Shown: in pieces, positions 10,272 through 20,300 of the stretch
How positions within the stretch are numbered: the stretch's first letter is position 1
Layout of the letters: every line of letters begins with the position of its first letter
Position numbers and translations under genes: made by a program
Notes under the pieces: generated by a model
The model's input: the letters and a program-made list of their open reading frames with translations, nothing else
What the model was told of the DNA's origin: nothing
Databases searched by the model: none
Origin: Symbiodinium sp. CCMP2592
Lineage: Eukaryota > Sar > Dinophyceae > Suessiales > Symbiodiniaceae
DNA length: 64,000 nt
Direction: 5' to 3'
NCBI GenBank assembly: GCA_905221615.1
Contig: CAJNDT010000308.1
Coordinates: 183,220 to 247,219 of the forward strand

Positions 10272-10795
10272 GGTCAGGCGTCTGGCGTTCCCAGCCCCCC
10301 CCCCCCCCCCAATGGTATGGTCTGACAGGGGTGGGGGGCGGGGGGGGGCCTGGCGTGTGCGGAAAGGGGTTGGGGGCCGTTGGAGCTGCCACTGGATGGT
10401 GGGGTGGTGCTGGCTGCCAGGGCTCACGCGCAAGCCCTTCGCAAGCAAGCCGTAAACCCTATGAGGCAGCGCGTGCCCCTGTTTTGAGCAACCTTAACTT
10501 GTACTTAAAACGCTACACCCAACCCTAACCCCACCTAACTGCAGGCTCTAAGCCTAAAGCAGAAAATACACCGCAAATCCTCCCTAAGCCCTTGTCGACT
10601 CGAAGCCTTATACCTTGTAGCCGTAAACCCAAAACTCAAAAGCTTAAGCTAAACCCTAAACCCCAAAACCCCACAACCACCCCAGAGGGGGAAGAGGAAC
10701 CCCACACCCCACACCACAGGGGAGGGGGGGGCCCCACCCTATATCCGGACCATTGACCTTTGGGGGGGGAGGGGGGGGGGCTGCGGAGCGCGTGA

Positions 10796-10809
<14 letters not shown>
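10263..10809. mobile_element. Fold-back element 2 with C/G-run inverted ends
   Basis: The left end TATATATATGGTCA is followed by GGCG, a CCAG and a run of about 16 C, then AATGGTATGG. The right end is the inverse: GACCATTGACC, G runs, CTGCGGAGCGCG, then TGACCATATATATA, with the outer 14 bases matching exactly. The same order of parts is seen in element 1 (3458-3786). Both sides merge into microsatellites, (CT)n on the left and (TA)n on the right, which suggests TA-rich targets. The interior (about 10350-10690) has no recognisable coding. Confidence 0.6.

Positions 10810-10836
<27 letters not shown>
10796..10836. repeat. Microsatellite (TA)n
   Basis: About 20 TA units at the right end of fold-back element 2. 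Confidence 0.95.
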
Positions 10837-10839
<3 letters not shown>

Positions 10840-12348
10840 GCCATTGGGGCTGAAGGTATCGGATTTGCTTCAGAACCGTCAGGGCACTATTGACAAGCGG
10901 TAGCAGAAGCAGCATGACGGAAGAACAAACCCGACCAAGTGAACCGTCGCAAATTACGGGCTCTATGACTCTGTCCGGGTTCTATACGGGTGGGCTCTAT
11001 GCCAGATCCATAAGGGTTCTCAAGGGGCAGTCTCTGCAACTTTTCGAGTTGGCCGGGGCAGCCTCATGGATGGGATGAGAGTTTCCCCAGCTGCTAGCTG
11101 ATCCCAAGCCTCTCAGAGACAGCCTTGAAAGCTCAAGATGCCCCAGAGACCTGACCTCCGAAGTCTACGTAGCACCGGGATCCGAAGACTCTGCAGCCCT
11201 CTCTCCCCAAGATCTGTGAAGGACCGTTGAAGTCCTGTGGAGAAACTTAGCCTAGGGGTACAAGTCCCGGAACATTCGACGCTACCCCACTGCTTGAGAA
11301 CGCCGGTGCCAGGAGCTCTTGAACATGGAGGCCAGGTGTGCTGGAAGTATCCTGAACTGAAATCGGAATCGGAACACATCAGTAACTAAAGCAGCTGGGG
11401 ACAGCAAATTCCCAAGCAGGCAGGTGTTATTATCGGTGAATAGTGTGGCCATCTCTCGCATAGCAGTCGCTACAGATTACAGCTGCGAGTCGTGCCTTGC
11501 ATTCATTCAGATTGTTAACCTGCAACGGATTAGCTTATTGCGTGTGCGCAGCGTTCATACGGTAGTGTACTGGTGCCCATGCGCCATCTTCCTGTGTGCA
11601 CAGACATGTTAACCCGCATCTTGTCGGCGACCCTTGCAGGACGCAGAGGTCAGAACGCAAGTGGCTCGAATCTTTGGCCTGTTGGACTTCTCGCTGCTCG
11701 GTTGGACTCGGTTGCTTTTTGAGTGAACTTCCTCTTGAAGCAAGCCAGCACCGTCTGAGCGGTCACTAGAAGCCATCTTCAAGCAGAGATGCAGTCACCC
11801 CATGTCAGTGAACCTGTGGCTGGAGTATCCGTATGGTTCTGGAGGAGCATCGCGAATACTTCAAAACTCCTAGGGACCCTCGACAGTTCAGAAGAAGCAC
11901 CGCCAGAATCCACGACCTACCGAGGTAGACTCATGACCCCGCCAAGACTTTCGACACAGGATCTCGCTCCTCAAACGCAGGGGGCCAAAGCTGCAAACAT
12001 GCCGGGTTGTCCTCCTGAGGTTGCAGGTTGTTTGAGCCCTTAGCTTATCTTAACCCTAATCCTGATCGTGCCGTTGCACTTTACTCTTTTCCTTCTGCAT
12101 CATTTTCCCTTCCTTTACCCTGAACAACCTGTGCATTGTTTTTCGCGGGGTCCCAGATGAAGATCTCGATGGGTCTAGCAAAACATTAGGTCGGATTTGT
12201 CGCCCACTACCTAGGCCGCAAGCAGCAGAAGCGGTGTGCAACGGGCCATGGTTGCTGGACCATTCCATCTTGACGATGAGATTCCCGCCTGAGCCTGGCA
12301 GTCGCTGGAACATCCGTCCCGTTGACGGGACTCTGGCCAAGAACCAGG
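10837..12348. other. Intergenic, no gene recognised
   Basis: Composition is gene-like and less repetitive, but no frame longer than about 95 codons has a protein-like translation. Diverged exons cannot be ruled out. Confidence 0.4.
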
Positions 12349-12458
12349 CCCAGAGAGCCCAATACCCCTTAATTAAGGAATATGGCTTAAATTATAAGGG
12401 GGTTCATATTATGATTTAAGCCATATTCCTTAATTAAGGGGTATTGGGCTCTCTGGGG
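12349..12458. repeat. TIR element family F, copy 2 (intact)
   Basis: AGAGAGCCCAATACCCCTTA pairs inverted with TAAGGGGTATTGGGCTCTCT. A nested AATTAAGGAATATGGCTTAA and its inverse lie inside. The arms make a near-perfect hairpin. Confidence 0.9.
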
Positions 12459-13447
12459 GGGGTAAACCCCGTGCCAGCCCGGACATGGAGACTGAGGAGA
12501 CCGTGGAGCAACCGGGCTGCGAGATGTCGCAGGTTGTTGCCGTCTCTTTGCTCCACGAAGTAGTCCTCGCGTTTGCTCCTGGATGCCTGCTTTTCTGCAG
12601 GACCTGCAGGACAGGTGACATGGCAAATGCCGAGGAGGTCCTGCACATGAATACTTGACTCCTGCTAGTCCACCTGCGGCGGATGTGCGCGGTGGGAGGC
12701 GAGAGGGTTTGGAAGCTGTTTGGAGGTTGCTCCACTTGAGACTGTTGAAGTGGAGTCCTGCAATTAATGCAAATTTTCCAATACTTGCGCCAAGACCGAC
12801 GACCAGAAAAAGCTGGGCAAGCTTCCACAAATGACTCTGTGATGTCCTGTAGCTGAGCTGTGCCAGCTATGCACTGGCTATCACTGCATCTTCGAAGGTC
12901 AGCTGCCATCGTTCGTCACCGCAGCAGGACATTTTCTAGCGAAGGAGTGCAAACAAGCAATACAAGATTCGAACCAGCCGCGCAAAACAAATGTAGACGC
13001 AGCTGGACATGCAGCAGACTCCACAGAACACCAGAACTGCGTAGCCCTGCAGTCCATTCAGCAGGCCTGTTTGCTGTCGTGTCCAGGAGGCTTAGCGGCC
13101 GCTTCAGCGGTTAGCCTCTGCCAAAGGTCACCATCATTCAAAGTAGCCCCGGTCTGCAGGCACAGCCATGCGAGCCTCCAAATTTGCCGCATCACCTTTG
13201 GCCTTCGAGGACGACCCGGAGGACTCCATGTCATGGGCGGAGGATTCACTATTGTGCAAGAGAAGGAGAGTTAGTACCTGTGTCTTTGTGTCTGCATATA
13301 ATCATGTAGGTATGCATAAACCTTTCAGTTCTTTGTGTTGCATGTGTCGGCCATACATACATGCATGCGTGCATGTATACATGTCTTGCAGGCATACATG
13401 CATACATATGTATACATAGACAAATGGATAGACAAATACATTATATT

Positions 13448-13486
<39 letters not shown>

Positions 13487-13602
13487 TTACATATGTATAC
13501 ATACATACACCAAGGTGGTTGTGTAGACTGGGGAAACTGAAATGTAATTTCCGGGTTTGCGTTTCTGGGCCTGGTTTTGGGGTGGTGATTGTTCGGAGCT
13601 GA
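12459..13602. other. Intergenic, no gene recognised
   Basis: Mixed composition, with a CATA/TA microsatellite at about 13350-13510. Frames at 12430-12909 overlap each other in several frames and have no protein character. Confidence 0.45.
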
Positions 13603-13685
13603 GATGGGAGTTTCCGAAAATTAGGGCTACCTGATTTTAGGATCCTACTATTATGGGTACTACATTAGGGTCCCCTATTGAGATT
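13603..13685. repeat. TIR element family D, copy 2 (right end lost)
   Basis: GGGAGTTTCCGAAAATTAGG start, internal AGGATCCTACTATTATGG and ACATTAGGGTCCCCTATT. Confidence 0.75.
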
Positions 13686-13953
13686 TCTTGCGCAGGCGGA
13701 AGCGGTCACTTGGCCGCACCCAGAAGCCTACGCCCTAAGACTGGCACCATCCGACCGAATCAAGTATACCTCTTGTATTGTATCATTTCAAGTGACGTCA
13801 CAGTCTATACCACACTAGATCATAATTTTAACGCTACGCCGCCCGCCTCGGCTGTGTAGCGGCAGGGCGAGGGGGCAGTCGATGTTTTTTTATGCTAGGG
13901 CGGCCTGTCAAACCCCAACCTTTACACGGTTGTTGATACGAAGTGCGAGGAGA

Positions 13954-13993
13954 ACGGGTAGGGGAGGGGGGGGAGGGGGGGGAGGGGGGGGGG
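13954..13993. repeat. Poly-G tract, left half of the retrotransposon target
   Basis: G runs with single A interruptions. The last five bases, GGGGG, are the left target-site duplication. The tract continues at 29862 after the element. Confidence 0.85.
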
Positions 13994-14241
13994 TGATTCC
14001 GTAAACCTCTAAAGGGGTAGCTCTAACAGGTACCTACAGCAATGGCTGCATGCTCATACATATACATTCCGCTGCCCATTGGCTCACAGTGGTTTTACCA
14101 TATTGAGACAAGACAAGCTCTCCTTGCGTAGCAAGACAAAACAACTACTGTCCGTGTGCAGGGCGCTGCCCTTTGATCCTTAGGGAATAAACTGGTCATA
14201 CACCTCCTAACAAGGAGCATTTCCTTGTGGGTGTATCGGCA
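13994..14241 (+). repeat. 5' LTR
   Basis: 248 bp, TG...CA, identical to the 3' LTR. It should hold the promoter and the RNA start. A palindromic pair CAAGGAGCATTTCCTTG lies near its end (about 14210-14227). No clear TATA box could be assigned. Confidence 0.95.
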
Positions 14242-14249
14242 CAGTTTTC

Positions 14250-14263
14250 TGGTAGCGGAGCCC
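14250..14263 (+). other. Primer binding site
   Basis: TGGTAGCGGAGCCC, eight bases after the LTR. It would pair with a tRNA ending GGGCTCCGCTACCA. The core resembles the initiator Met-tRNA acceptor used by many copia elements (TGGTA-C-GAGC pattern). Confidence 0.7.
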
Positions 14264-14345
14264 GGAAAGGGCCGCCCGCCTCCTAAAGTCCGCTACAGCG
14301 GTCGGCCTCGCCGAACGCTTAACCAAGCGGATAAGAGGCAGCACA

Positions 14346-16946
14346 ATGTCGAGCTCGCATAGCGAAGCCGACGGCAGTTCCCAATCCTCCGGGGGATATG
14401 AGAACGAAGAGACCTCCCAAGGTCCAGCCACTTATGTCGCACAGTCATATGCAACATCTGACCGCATGCTTGCATCATTAGGCATAACGCCCAAGATCGC
14501 GCCTGCCTATGATGGCACCACCTCGTGGTTTGAGTATGAACAGTTGATTGACGACTGGTGCGACATAACAACGCTGGATGACACCAAAAGAGGTCCGTCT
14601 CTCAAGACGAGGCTCTCCGGATTGGCCGCAGTACAAAAGGAATCACTGAACCGAGAAAGGCTTGCAGCCCCAGATGGAGTAGATTACTTCAAGAAGAAGA
14701 TGCGTCCATTTTTCGTGAAAGGAGAACAGTACGTTTTCCTGTGGCGTTTCCTCGGCCTATTCAAGGCATGGAAGGGCAACCAAGACTTTGTGACTTGGAT
14801 TGCCAAGTTTGAGATCGTGCTACAGCGCGTGAAAAACTCATGGATGGATCTCTTACCAGAGATAGCTCTGGAGGATGCCCATCCAGATTTCATGCAAGCT
14901 GTGCAGGCAGATCAAACCTTCTTGCGCCTACAGGATGCAACCGAGAGAGACACATACGCCGCACGTTTCTTCGAAACATGGAACAAGGAACGCCTTGATA
15001 ATCATCGAAGAGCGTTTCCTCTAAATGATAATCTCCTAGCTCTCCTCTTCCTAGTGCAGTCCGACCTAAATGAGATGCAACGTGAGAGGTTGGTAACAGC
15101 ATTGACCAACCAAGGTCACCGAATTGAGACCTACACGTACCCTGTGGTACGGCAGACCATGTTCGATCAGTTCTCAACGACCAGAACTGGTCTGCAGGAT
15201 CCCAACATTCGGCACTCTTCTCACAAGAAGGACCGCCATGGAAGGAGAGACCAACGCCGCAAACGCGGAGGTCGAAACTTCCTCATCCTCGATCAGGGTG
15301 AATACGATGGAGTCGATGGATTCTGGCTCCAAGACGAAGACACCCTTGAGGAAGGCTTTCTTGCCGCCGAGGATGAAGAAGCTGTCTTCTGGACAGTTGA
15401 TGACCATGAGGCCTTCGTTGCAAGGAGATTCAAAAAGGGAAGAAGACCAAGAATGCGTCCCGGATCACCGGGAAGAGCAAAGGGTGGCAAGCGAAAAGGA
15501 CGTGGCCGTTTTAGGTCATACCGCGGAAAAGGGAGAGCCAACCAGGCAGAACATGATCCAACTGATTCCAGCTATTTCGGTAAAGGTAAAGGAAAGGAAA
15601 AAGGAAAAGGTGGAAAAGGCAAAGGAAAAGGAAAGGACAAAGGAGATAAAGGAAGCTCCTTCAAGGGTACAAAGGCAAAAGGCAAAGGTAAGGATACAGC
15701 TAAGTCTGCCTCCTTACAAGGAGACCAAACTGGATCTCCACAGGCCTATGAAAGTTCCACCGCACCGAGCTGGGATTCATGGTATGAGGACAGTTATTAT
15801 ACTGACTCCAGTTGGAATTATGCCGCTTATGACGATCAAACGTCTTATACATACTATGCATCACAAGCCTCACGAAGAAAGACACGGAGAAAGAAGAGAA
15901 GAAATCAAGCAGGATCATCAGGTAGAGGCACAGATCCGAGCGCGCACCAAGAACCCGTGTACAACTCATCAGTGAGTTACGTGCCCCAGGTCTTTGAACC
16001 ATCCGAGGGGCAAGGTGTTGAAACTGCAACAGCGGTGTTTCCGTTGCAGCACACCGTCCTATCTGCTCTCACAGAGCGGATCAATCTTGATAAGAGCCCT
16101 ACCTTTGTCATACTTGACTCAGGTTGTACTAGGGCTATGGGTTCCCGCTATGCGGTGAATAGGCTTATCAAGGCCGTGAAGCAACGTGCCCCAGGCATGA
16201 TTGATTTCACTTTCTCACCTTCGAACACGAAGTTCTCTTTCGCAGATAGTGAAACAGCTCTTATCAAGGAGCGTGTAACTCTATGGTTCAACACAACTCC
16301 AAGAAGAGATACAACCATAGAAGTTCTGGATCAGGGGAGAGTTCCCATTTTGTTCTCCATCGAACAGATGAGGAATCTAAGAATGACCCTCGAGTGTAGT
16401 CCCACAGCTGACCTAGCAACGTGTGAAGCTTTCGGTTTGTATAAAACCCCTCTTCCGATTAGTACCAATAACCATTTGGTATTGGACCTTCTAGGCTTCA
16501 CTTCCACCAGGAAGTATCTCCCTAAATCAGGTACGTCGTTCAGTGCGACAGAGACTGCTCTAGGAGCTAGGAAGCCAAAGGAAGAAGGAAGATCTTATAC
16601 TAGGATCCCGGAAGGTCGCTGTCCAGCCTGCGCAGGACAGAAAAGGGCTCATACGTACCTCAAGGGTTGCGACAAGGCACCTGAGGGAGCAGCTGATCCA
16701 CCACCGAAGGGCATTCAGGTAAGAAGAAGCCTCTTCCATCTGATCCGGCAGAATCATCTGCCAAGAAACCCGATCCACCAGAACTATCTGGTGATGCTCC
16801 TGAGCCTTCCGAACCGCCGGAACCATCATCAGGCTCTAGAGACAAACCGGCAGAATCATCTGCACCGCACGAACCTCCAGAAGAAGAAAGACTTGAGGTT
16901 CCACCTGCGAAGACAAAGACTCCAAAGGGTCTTAAAAACCTTCTGA
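14346..16946 (+). CDS. gag: Gag-protease polyprotein of the giant copia element
   Basis: The ATG at 14346 is the first in frame after the leader. Residues about 60-270 form a helical Gag-like region with Trp-rich motifs. Residues about 295-320 and 370-430 are strongly basic, followed by a Gly/Lys repeat (KGKGKEKGKGGKGKGKGK) in place of a CCHC zinc knuckle, which may serve nucleic-acid binding. The retropepsin motif is clear: FVILDSGCT with the catalytic Asp at residue 591. A Cys motif (RCPACAGQKRAHTYLKGC) follows near residue 760. From about 16700 the codon sense moves to the next frame (16697-17359): the last 75 or so residues of this frame are His/Arg/Asn-rich nonsense, while the other frame is Pro/Glu/Ser-rich and leads into the integrase zinc domain. 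A -1 shift, an intron (CAG|GTAAGA at 16716) or a mutation could explain it. Confidence 0.9.
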   Translation: MSSSHSEADGSSQSSGGYENEETSQGPATYVAQSYATSDRMLASLGITPKIAPAYDGTTSWFEYEQLIDDWCDITTLDDTKRGPSLKTRLSGLAAVQKESLNRERLAAPDGVDYFKKKMRPFFVKGEQYVFLWRFLGLFKAWKGNQDFVTWIAKFEIVLQRVKNSWMDLLPEIALEDAHPDFMQAVQADQTFLRLQDATERDTYAARFFETWNKERLDNHRRAFPLNDNLLALLFLVQSDLNEMQRERLVTALTNQGHRIETYTYPVVRQTMFDQFSTTRTGLQDPNIRHSSHKKDRHGRRDQRRKRGGRNFLILDQGEYDGVDGFWLQDEDTLEEGFLAAEDEEAVFWTVDDHEAFVARRFKKGRRPRMRPGSPGRAKGGKRKGRGRFRSYRGKGRANQAEHDPTDSSYFGKGKGKEKGKGGKGKGKGKDKGDKGSSFKGTKAKGKGKDTAKSASLQGDQTGSPQAYESSTAPSWDSWYEDSYYTDSSWNYAAYDDQTSYTYYASQASRRKTRRKKRRNQAGSSGRGTDPSAHQEPVYNSSVSYVPQVFEPSEGQGVETATAVFPLQHTVLSALTERINLDKSPTFVILDSGCTRAMGSRYAVNRLIKAVKQRAPGMIDFTFSPSNTKFSFADSETALIKERVTLWFNTTPRRDTTIEVLDQGRVPILFSIEQMRNLRMTLECSPTADLATCEAFGLYKTPLPISTNNHLVLDLLGFTSTRKYLPKSGTSFSATETALGARKPKEEGRSYTRIPEGRCPACAGQKRAHTYLKGCDKAPEGAADPPPKGIQVRRSLFHLIRQNHLPRNPIHQNYLVMLLSLPNRRNHHQALETNRQNHLHRTNLQKKKDLRFHLRRQRLQRVLKTF

Positions 16947-17359
16947 AGAAAACCCGCAAATATGCGGTCAAACCTCCTGTTGAAGAGAAGTCTACAGTCC
17001 CAGGAGCTGATGACGGGACGGAGGTAAGACCACTTGAGTCAAGAGAATACCCGGCTCCTGGTACAGACTCACCTACAGGTGAAGAGACTGTCGCAGAACC
17101 ATCGCCATCTCTTCCCATTGCTCTTCGCAGGATTCATGAGAAGCTTAAGGACCCTGTAGAACTCTATAAGCTTCACCTTAAGCACCGTCATATGAGTACG
17201 GATCAGTTCAAGCGACGCACGAAAGCCTTACAGATCCCAAAGGAGATATATCAGCTATATGACCAACTGGTCAAAAAGTGTTCAGCCTGTCAGGAAAACG
17301 TGAGAGCTCCTTCAGAGAGATCAGATCACGGTGAGCTTCCAATTCGGCGAGTCGCTTAA
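16697..17359 (+). pseudogene. Link between protease and integrase in a shifted frame, with the pre-integrase zinc motif
   Basis: This frame is open from 16697 to a TAA at 17357-17359. It first encodes a Pro/Glu/Ser-rich linker, then a typical GAG-pre-integrase HHCC unit: HLKHRH, about 30 residues, then CSAC (roughly 17170-17290). It ends with a short SDHGELPIRR stretch whose Asp is the only candidate for the first integrase catalytic Asp. The segment normally found between the zinc unit and that Asp looks shortened. The pol frame opens at 17335, so the two overlap by 25 bases, again with a -1 relation. No classic slippery heptamer was identified in either overlap. I therefore call this a broken or frameshifted part of the polyprotein rather than a gene of its own. 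Confidence 0.65.
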
Positions 17360-20300
17360 TATTTCTTATTCTCTATGACGGAGCAACAAACCTGTTGACT
17401 TCCGAAGTAGTCCAGGATAAAGAAGAGCATACTACAATGTCGATTATGAATGACTACTTTGAGAAATTTCAGATCAACCCAAAGGTTGTAGTTGGAGATC
17501 AAGCATTCATGACTCCAAAAATGGAGGCTTATTACAATCGGCAGAATATCAAGCCTGTAGCAACAGGACCTGGAACACCATGGCCCAACAGGGCCGAAGC
17601 TGCTGTAAGATTGCTGAAGCATCAGATTAAGATCATACTTCAGATCCTGAAGGATGGTGACCCGCAGTATAACGGAATCACCATGAAGTATGGCAACCTC
17701 GTTCGACAAGCATGTTTGGCAAGAAACTCTTCGATTACCTACGGAGGAGTTACTCCTTTAGAAATGGCCTTTGGTAGGCGTCCTCGAGATGTTATAACAC
17801 CAGAGAACGCTGATCCCAATCAGTTGACAGGTAATCCAACTGATACGGAAGTCACTGCGAGAGCCATTAAGGAGCTTGCCAACAGGGCTTACCAAGAGGC
17901 ACGCCAATCTGATGATCTGCGCAGAGATCTTGCGGCCAGACTGTCAATGACCGAAGGACCTTTCTCTTTGGGAGATAAGGTTTTCTACTGGTCAGAGGAT
18001 AAGTCTAAGATTGGATCAACTGGGTCCAAACATGGATCTTGGCTAAAAGGAAAGGTGATCTCCGAACTCGGAGGATCCATGGTAGGTGTGGATCTTGGAA
18101 CACGCATCGTCCGCGTTAATATCTCAAAACTGAGGAAAAATTATGACATAACATCTGATGTGGAGATTCCTCTCGCGCCTGATGAGGAAACTCTAACGTC
18201 AGAAGGTTCTGACCACGCAAGTTGCATGGTCACCTTTGATGCTTCCCTGCAGTCGACAGACCTAACGGTTCCGCATCAAGAGTGTCACTGGCAGGTCACC
18301 AGCACTGGGAAGATTGACTTCCTAGAACTCTACGGTGGATCTCCCCGTATGAGTCACAAGGCTGCCCTGTCAGGTCTGCGAGTAGGTCAGCCAGTCGACT
18401 TGCGTAGTGGTCTAGATCTTGAGCAACCGCAAGGTCGCTCCAATCTTCTTAGGATCATCAAGGAACAAGAACCTACTATTATTGTTATGTCACCCGATCA
18501 CTCTCAGTGGTCTAGCTGGTACTCACAGTGGAAGAAAGGCTCTGCCAAGAGACTTTCTGTTTTAAAATTCTGTGAATCGGTCGCAGACCACCAAATGAAG
18601 CTCGGACGTTACTTTGTTCTTGAGAACCCATACTACAGCAGGCTCTGGTCTTCACCAGAAGCAAAACGCCTGTTTTCCAACCGCAAGATCAGCTATGAGG
18701 TCTGTAACCTACAAGCCTATGGCATGAAAGATCCAAAAGGATACTATGAATCGAAATCCTCGATTTTCATGCACAACCTGCCACCGCAGGTTCTAACTCC
18801 TCTCCAGAGGCATTCTGCCAAAACGAAATCTCCAACATCTCCACCAGGAGACGAAAAGGGTATTCAAGGCTACGGTCTTAAAACGAAACTCGCACAAGTG
18901 TATCCTTATGAATTCTGTGAGACCTTTGCCTCGTGTTTGGCAAGATTCCTGAAGAGAGATGCATATGCATCTCATCTTTCTTTAGTCACAGACATGCTAG
19001 AATACTCTGGAGATGAATGCCTCCAGGGACTTTCGGAACTTCTTGACCAAGAGTATTCACTTTTGACAGCAAATCCTCTCAAGGATTCCAAACTCCTGCA
19101 AGATCCGAAAATCAGATCACTTGTTGCTAGAGTAAATTCCTTATCGAGTAAAACTGAATTACCATTGCATCATTCCAAACCATCACCGTCCCTTGATGCC
19201 TTGGTGTCAGACATTACTCGCCTTAGATCAAGACTCTTACCAGGGTCTGGTTTCGAACAGTGTACTCTATACAGAGGTACATTTGGAACAGTCAAAGCAC
19301 TCACCAGTGTAACTGATGGCGTTCTTGTCTTCTGGAACAAGAAGAAGCCCAATTCGACTATGACGTGTTGCTTGCCGCACCAGGTTTCCTGGAATAAAGT
19401 ACACCCATCAACCTTCTCGGGGGTGCTCTTCCAGATGACAGGCGGCAAGACTTCACCGTCCGTGCGAACACCGCCGGATGTTATCATGTCGGACGAAGAG
19501 GTTTCGCCGTCAGACCCGTCAGAACCCATGAGCACTAATCGCTCACGGATCACATCTGACGATGTCTCTATGCCGGAACCAGATCAGCCGATGCCTCCCG
19601 GCACGCCGCCGTCGCGTCCTCCTCCTCCCATACCTCCACCGCGACTACCGGCCGTTTCCTCCGATGAGCCCGTGGCTCCTGCTCGGGCTAAGCCTCGCGT
19701 GCATCCGCCTCCTCGCGTTCCGTCTCCTCGGCGTCTGGGGGGTGATGTGTCGCCAAGGTCTTCATCGGAAAGGAAAGTTTCGCCGCACAAACAGAAATCA
19801 CCTTCACAGGTGCCGACACCAAAACCTAAACCGAAGGCACATCCACAGGGACCCATTCTTCCGTTACAACAAGATGAAGAAGATTCTGAAGAAGAACTGG
19901 TCCCGGACGACCCCGGACAACCGTCCGCTCCTCCTCACACCTCTGGTTCACCAGAACCGGAGAGCGATGCCGAGTCAGAAGACACAAGGTATTACTCTGA
20001 TGAGGAAGGTGACCTGGTCGTAGATGAGAAGGACTGGATCCTTCTCACAGAAGAACAGAAACTGTGCAGTAACACAGGTTCTTTCTCCATGCCTCGGTAC
20101 ATGCATGGCGGACCCGTAGACATCAGAGAGGTAACATCAAGAGTGAGGTCAGACCGAACACGGTATAAACCCACCAAAAGGTTCCGATCTGACATCCGTG
20201 AAGAGTATGATCTTCTCACGGAAGAGGACAGGGCCTTATCTCTAAGTTCCCCCAGGAACTCAGCAAATTTGACCCAGAAGGCACAACGGAAGGAGGCAAC

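Noticed and set aside
10111-10448. Arg/Glu and Ser/Leu repeat frames
   Set aside because: Translation of the (CT)n/(GA)n microsatellite.
16660-17118. Long antisense frame opposite the gag-pol junction
   Set aside because: Ser/Gly/Pro-rich mirror of the Pro/Glu/Ser coding strand; no start context or domain.
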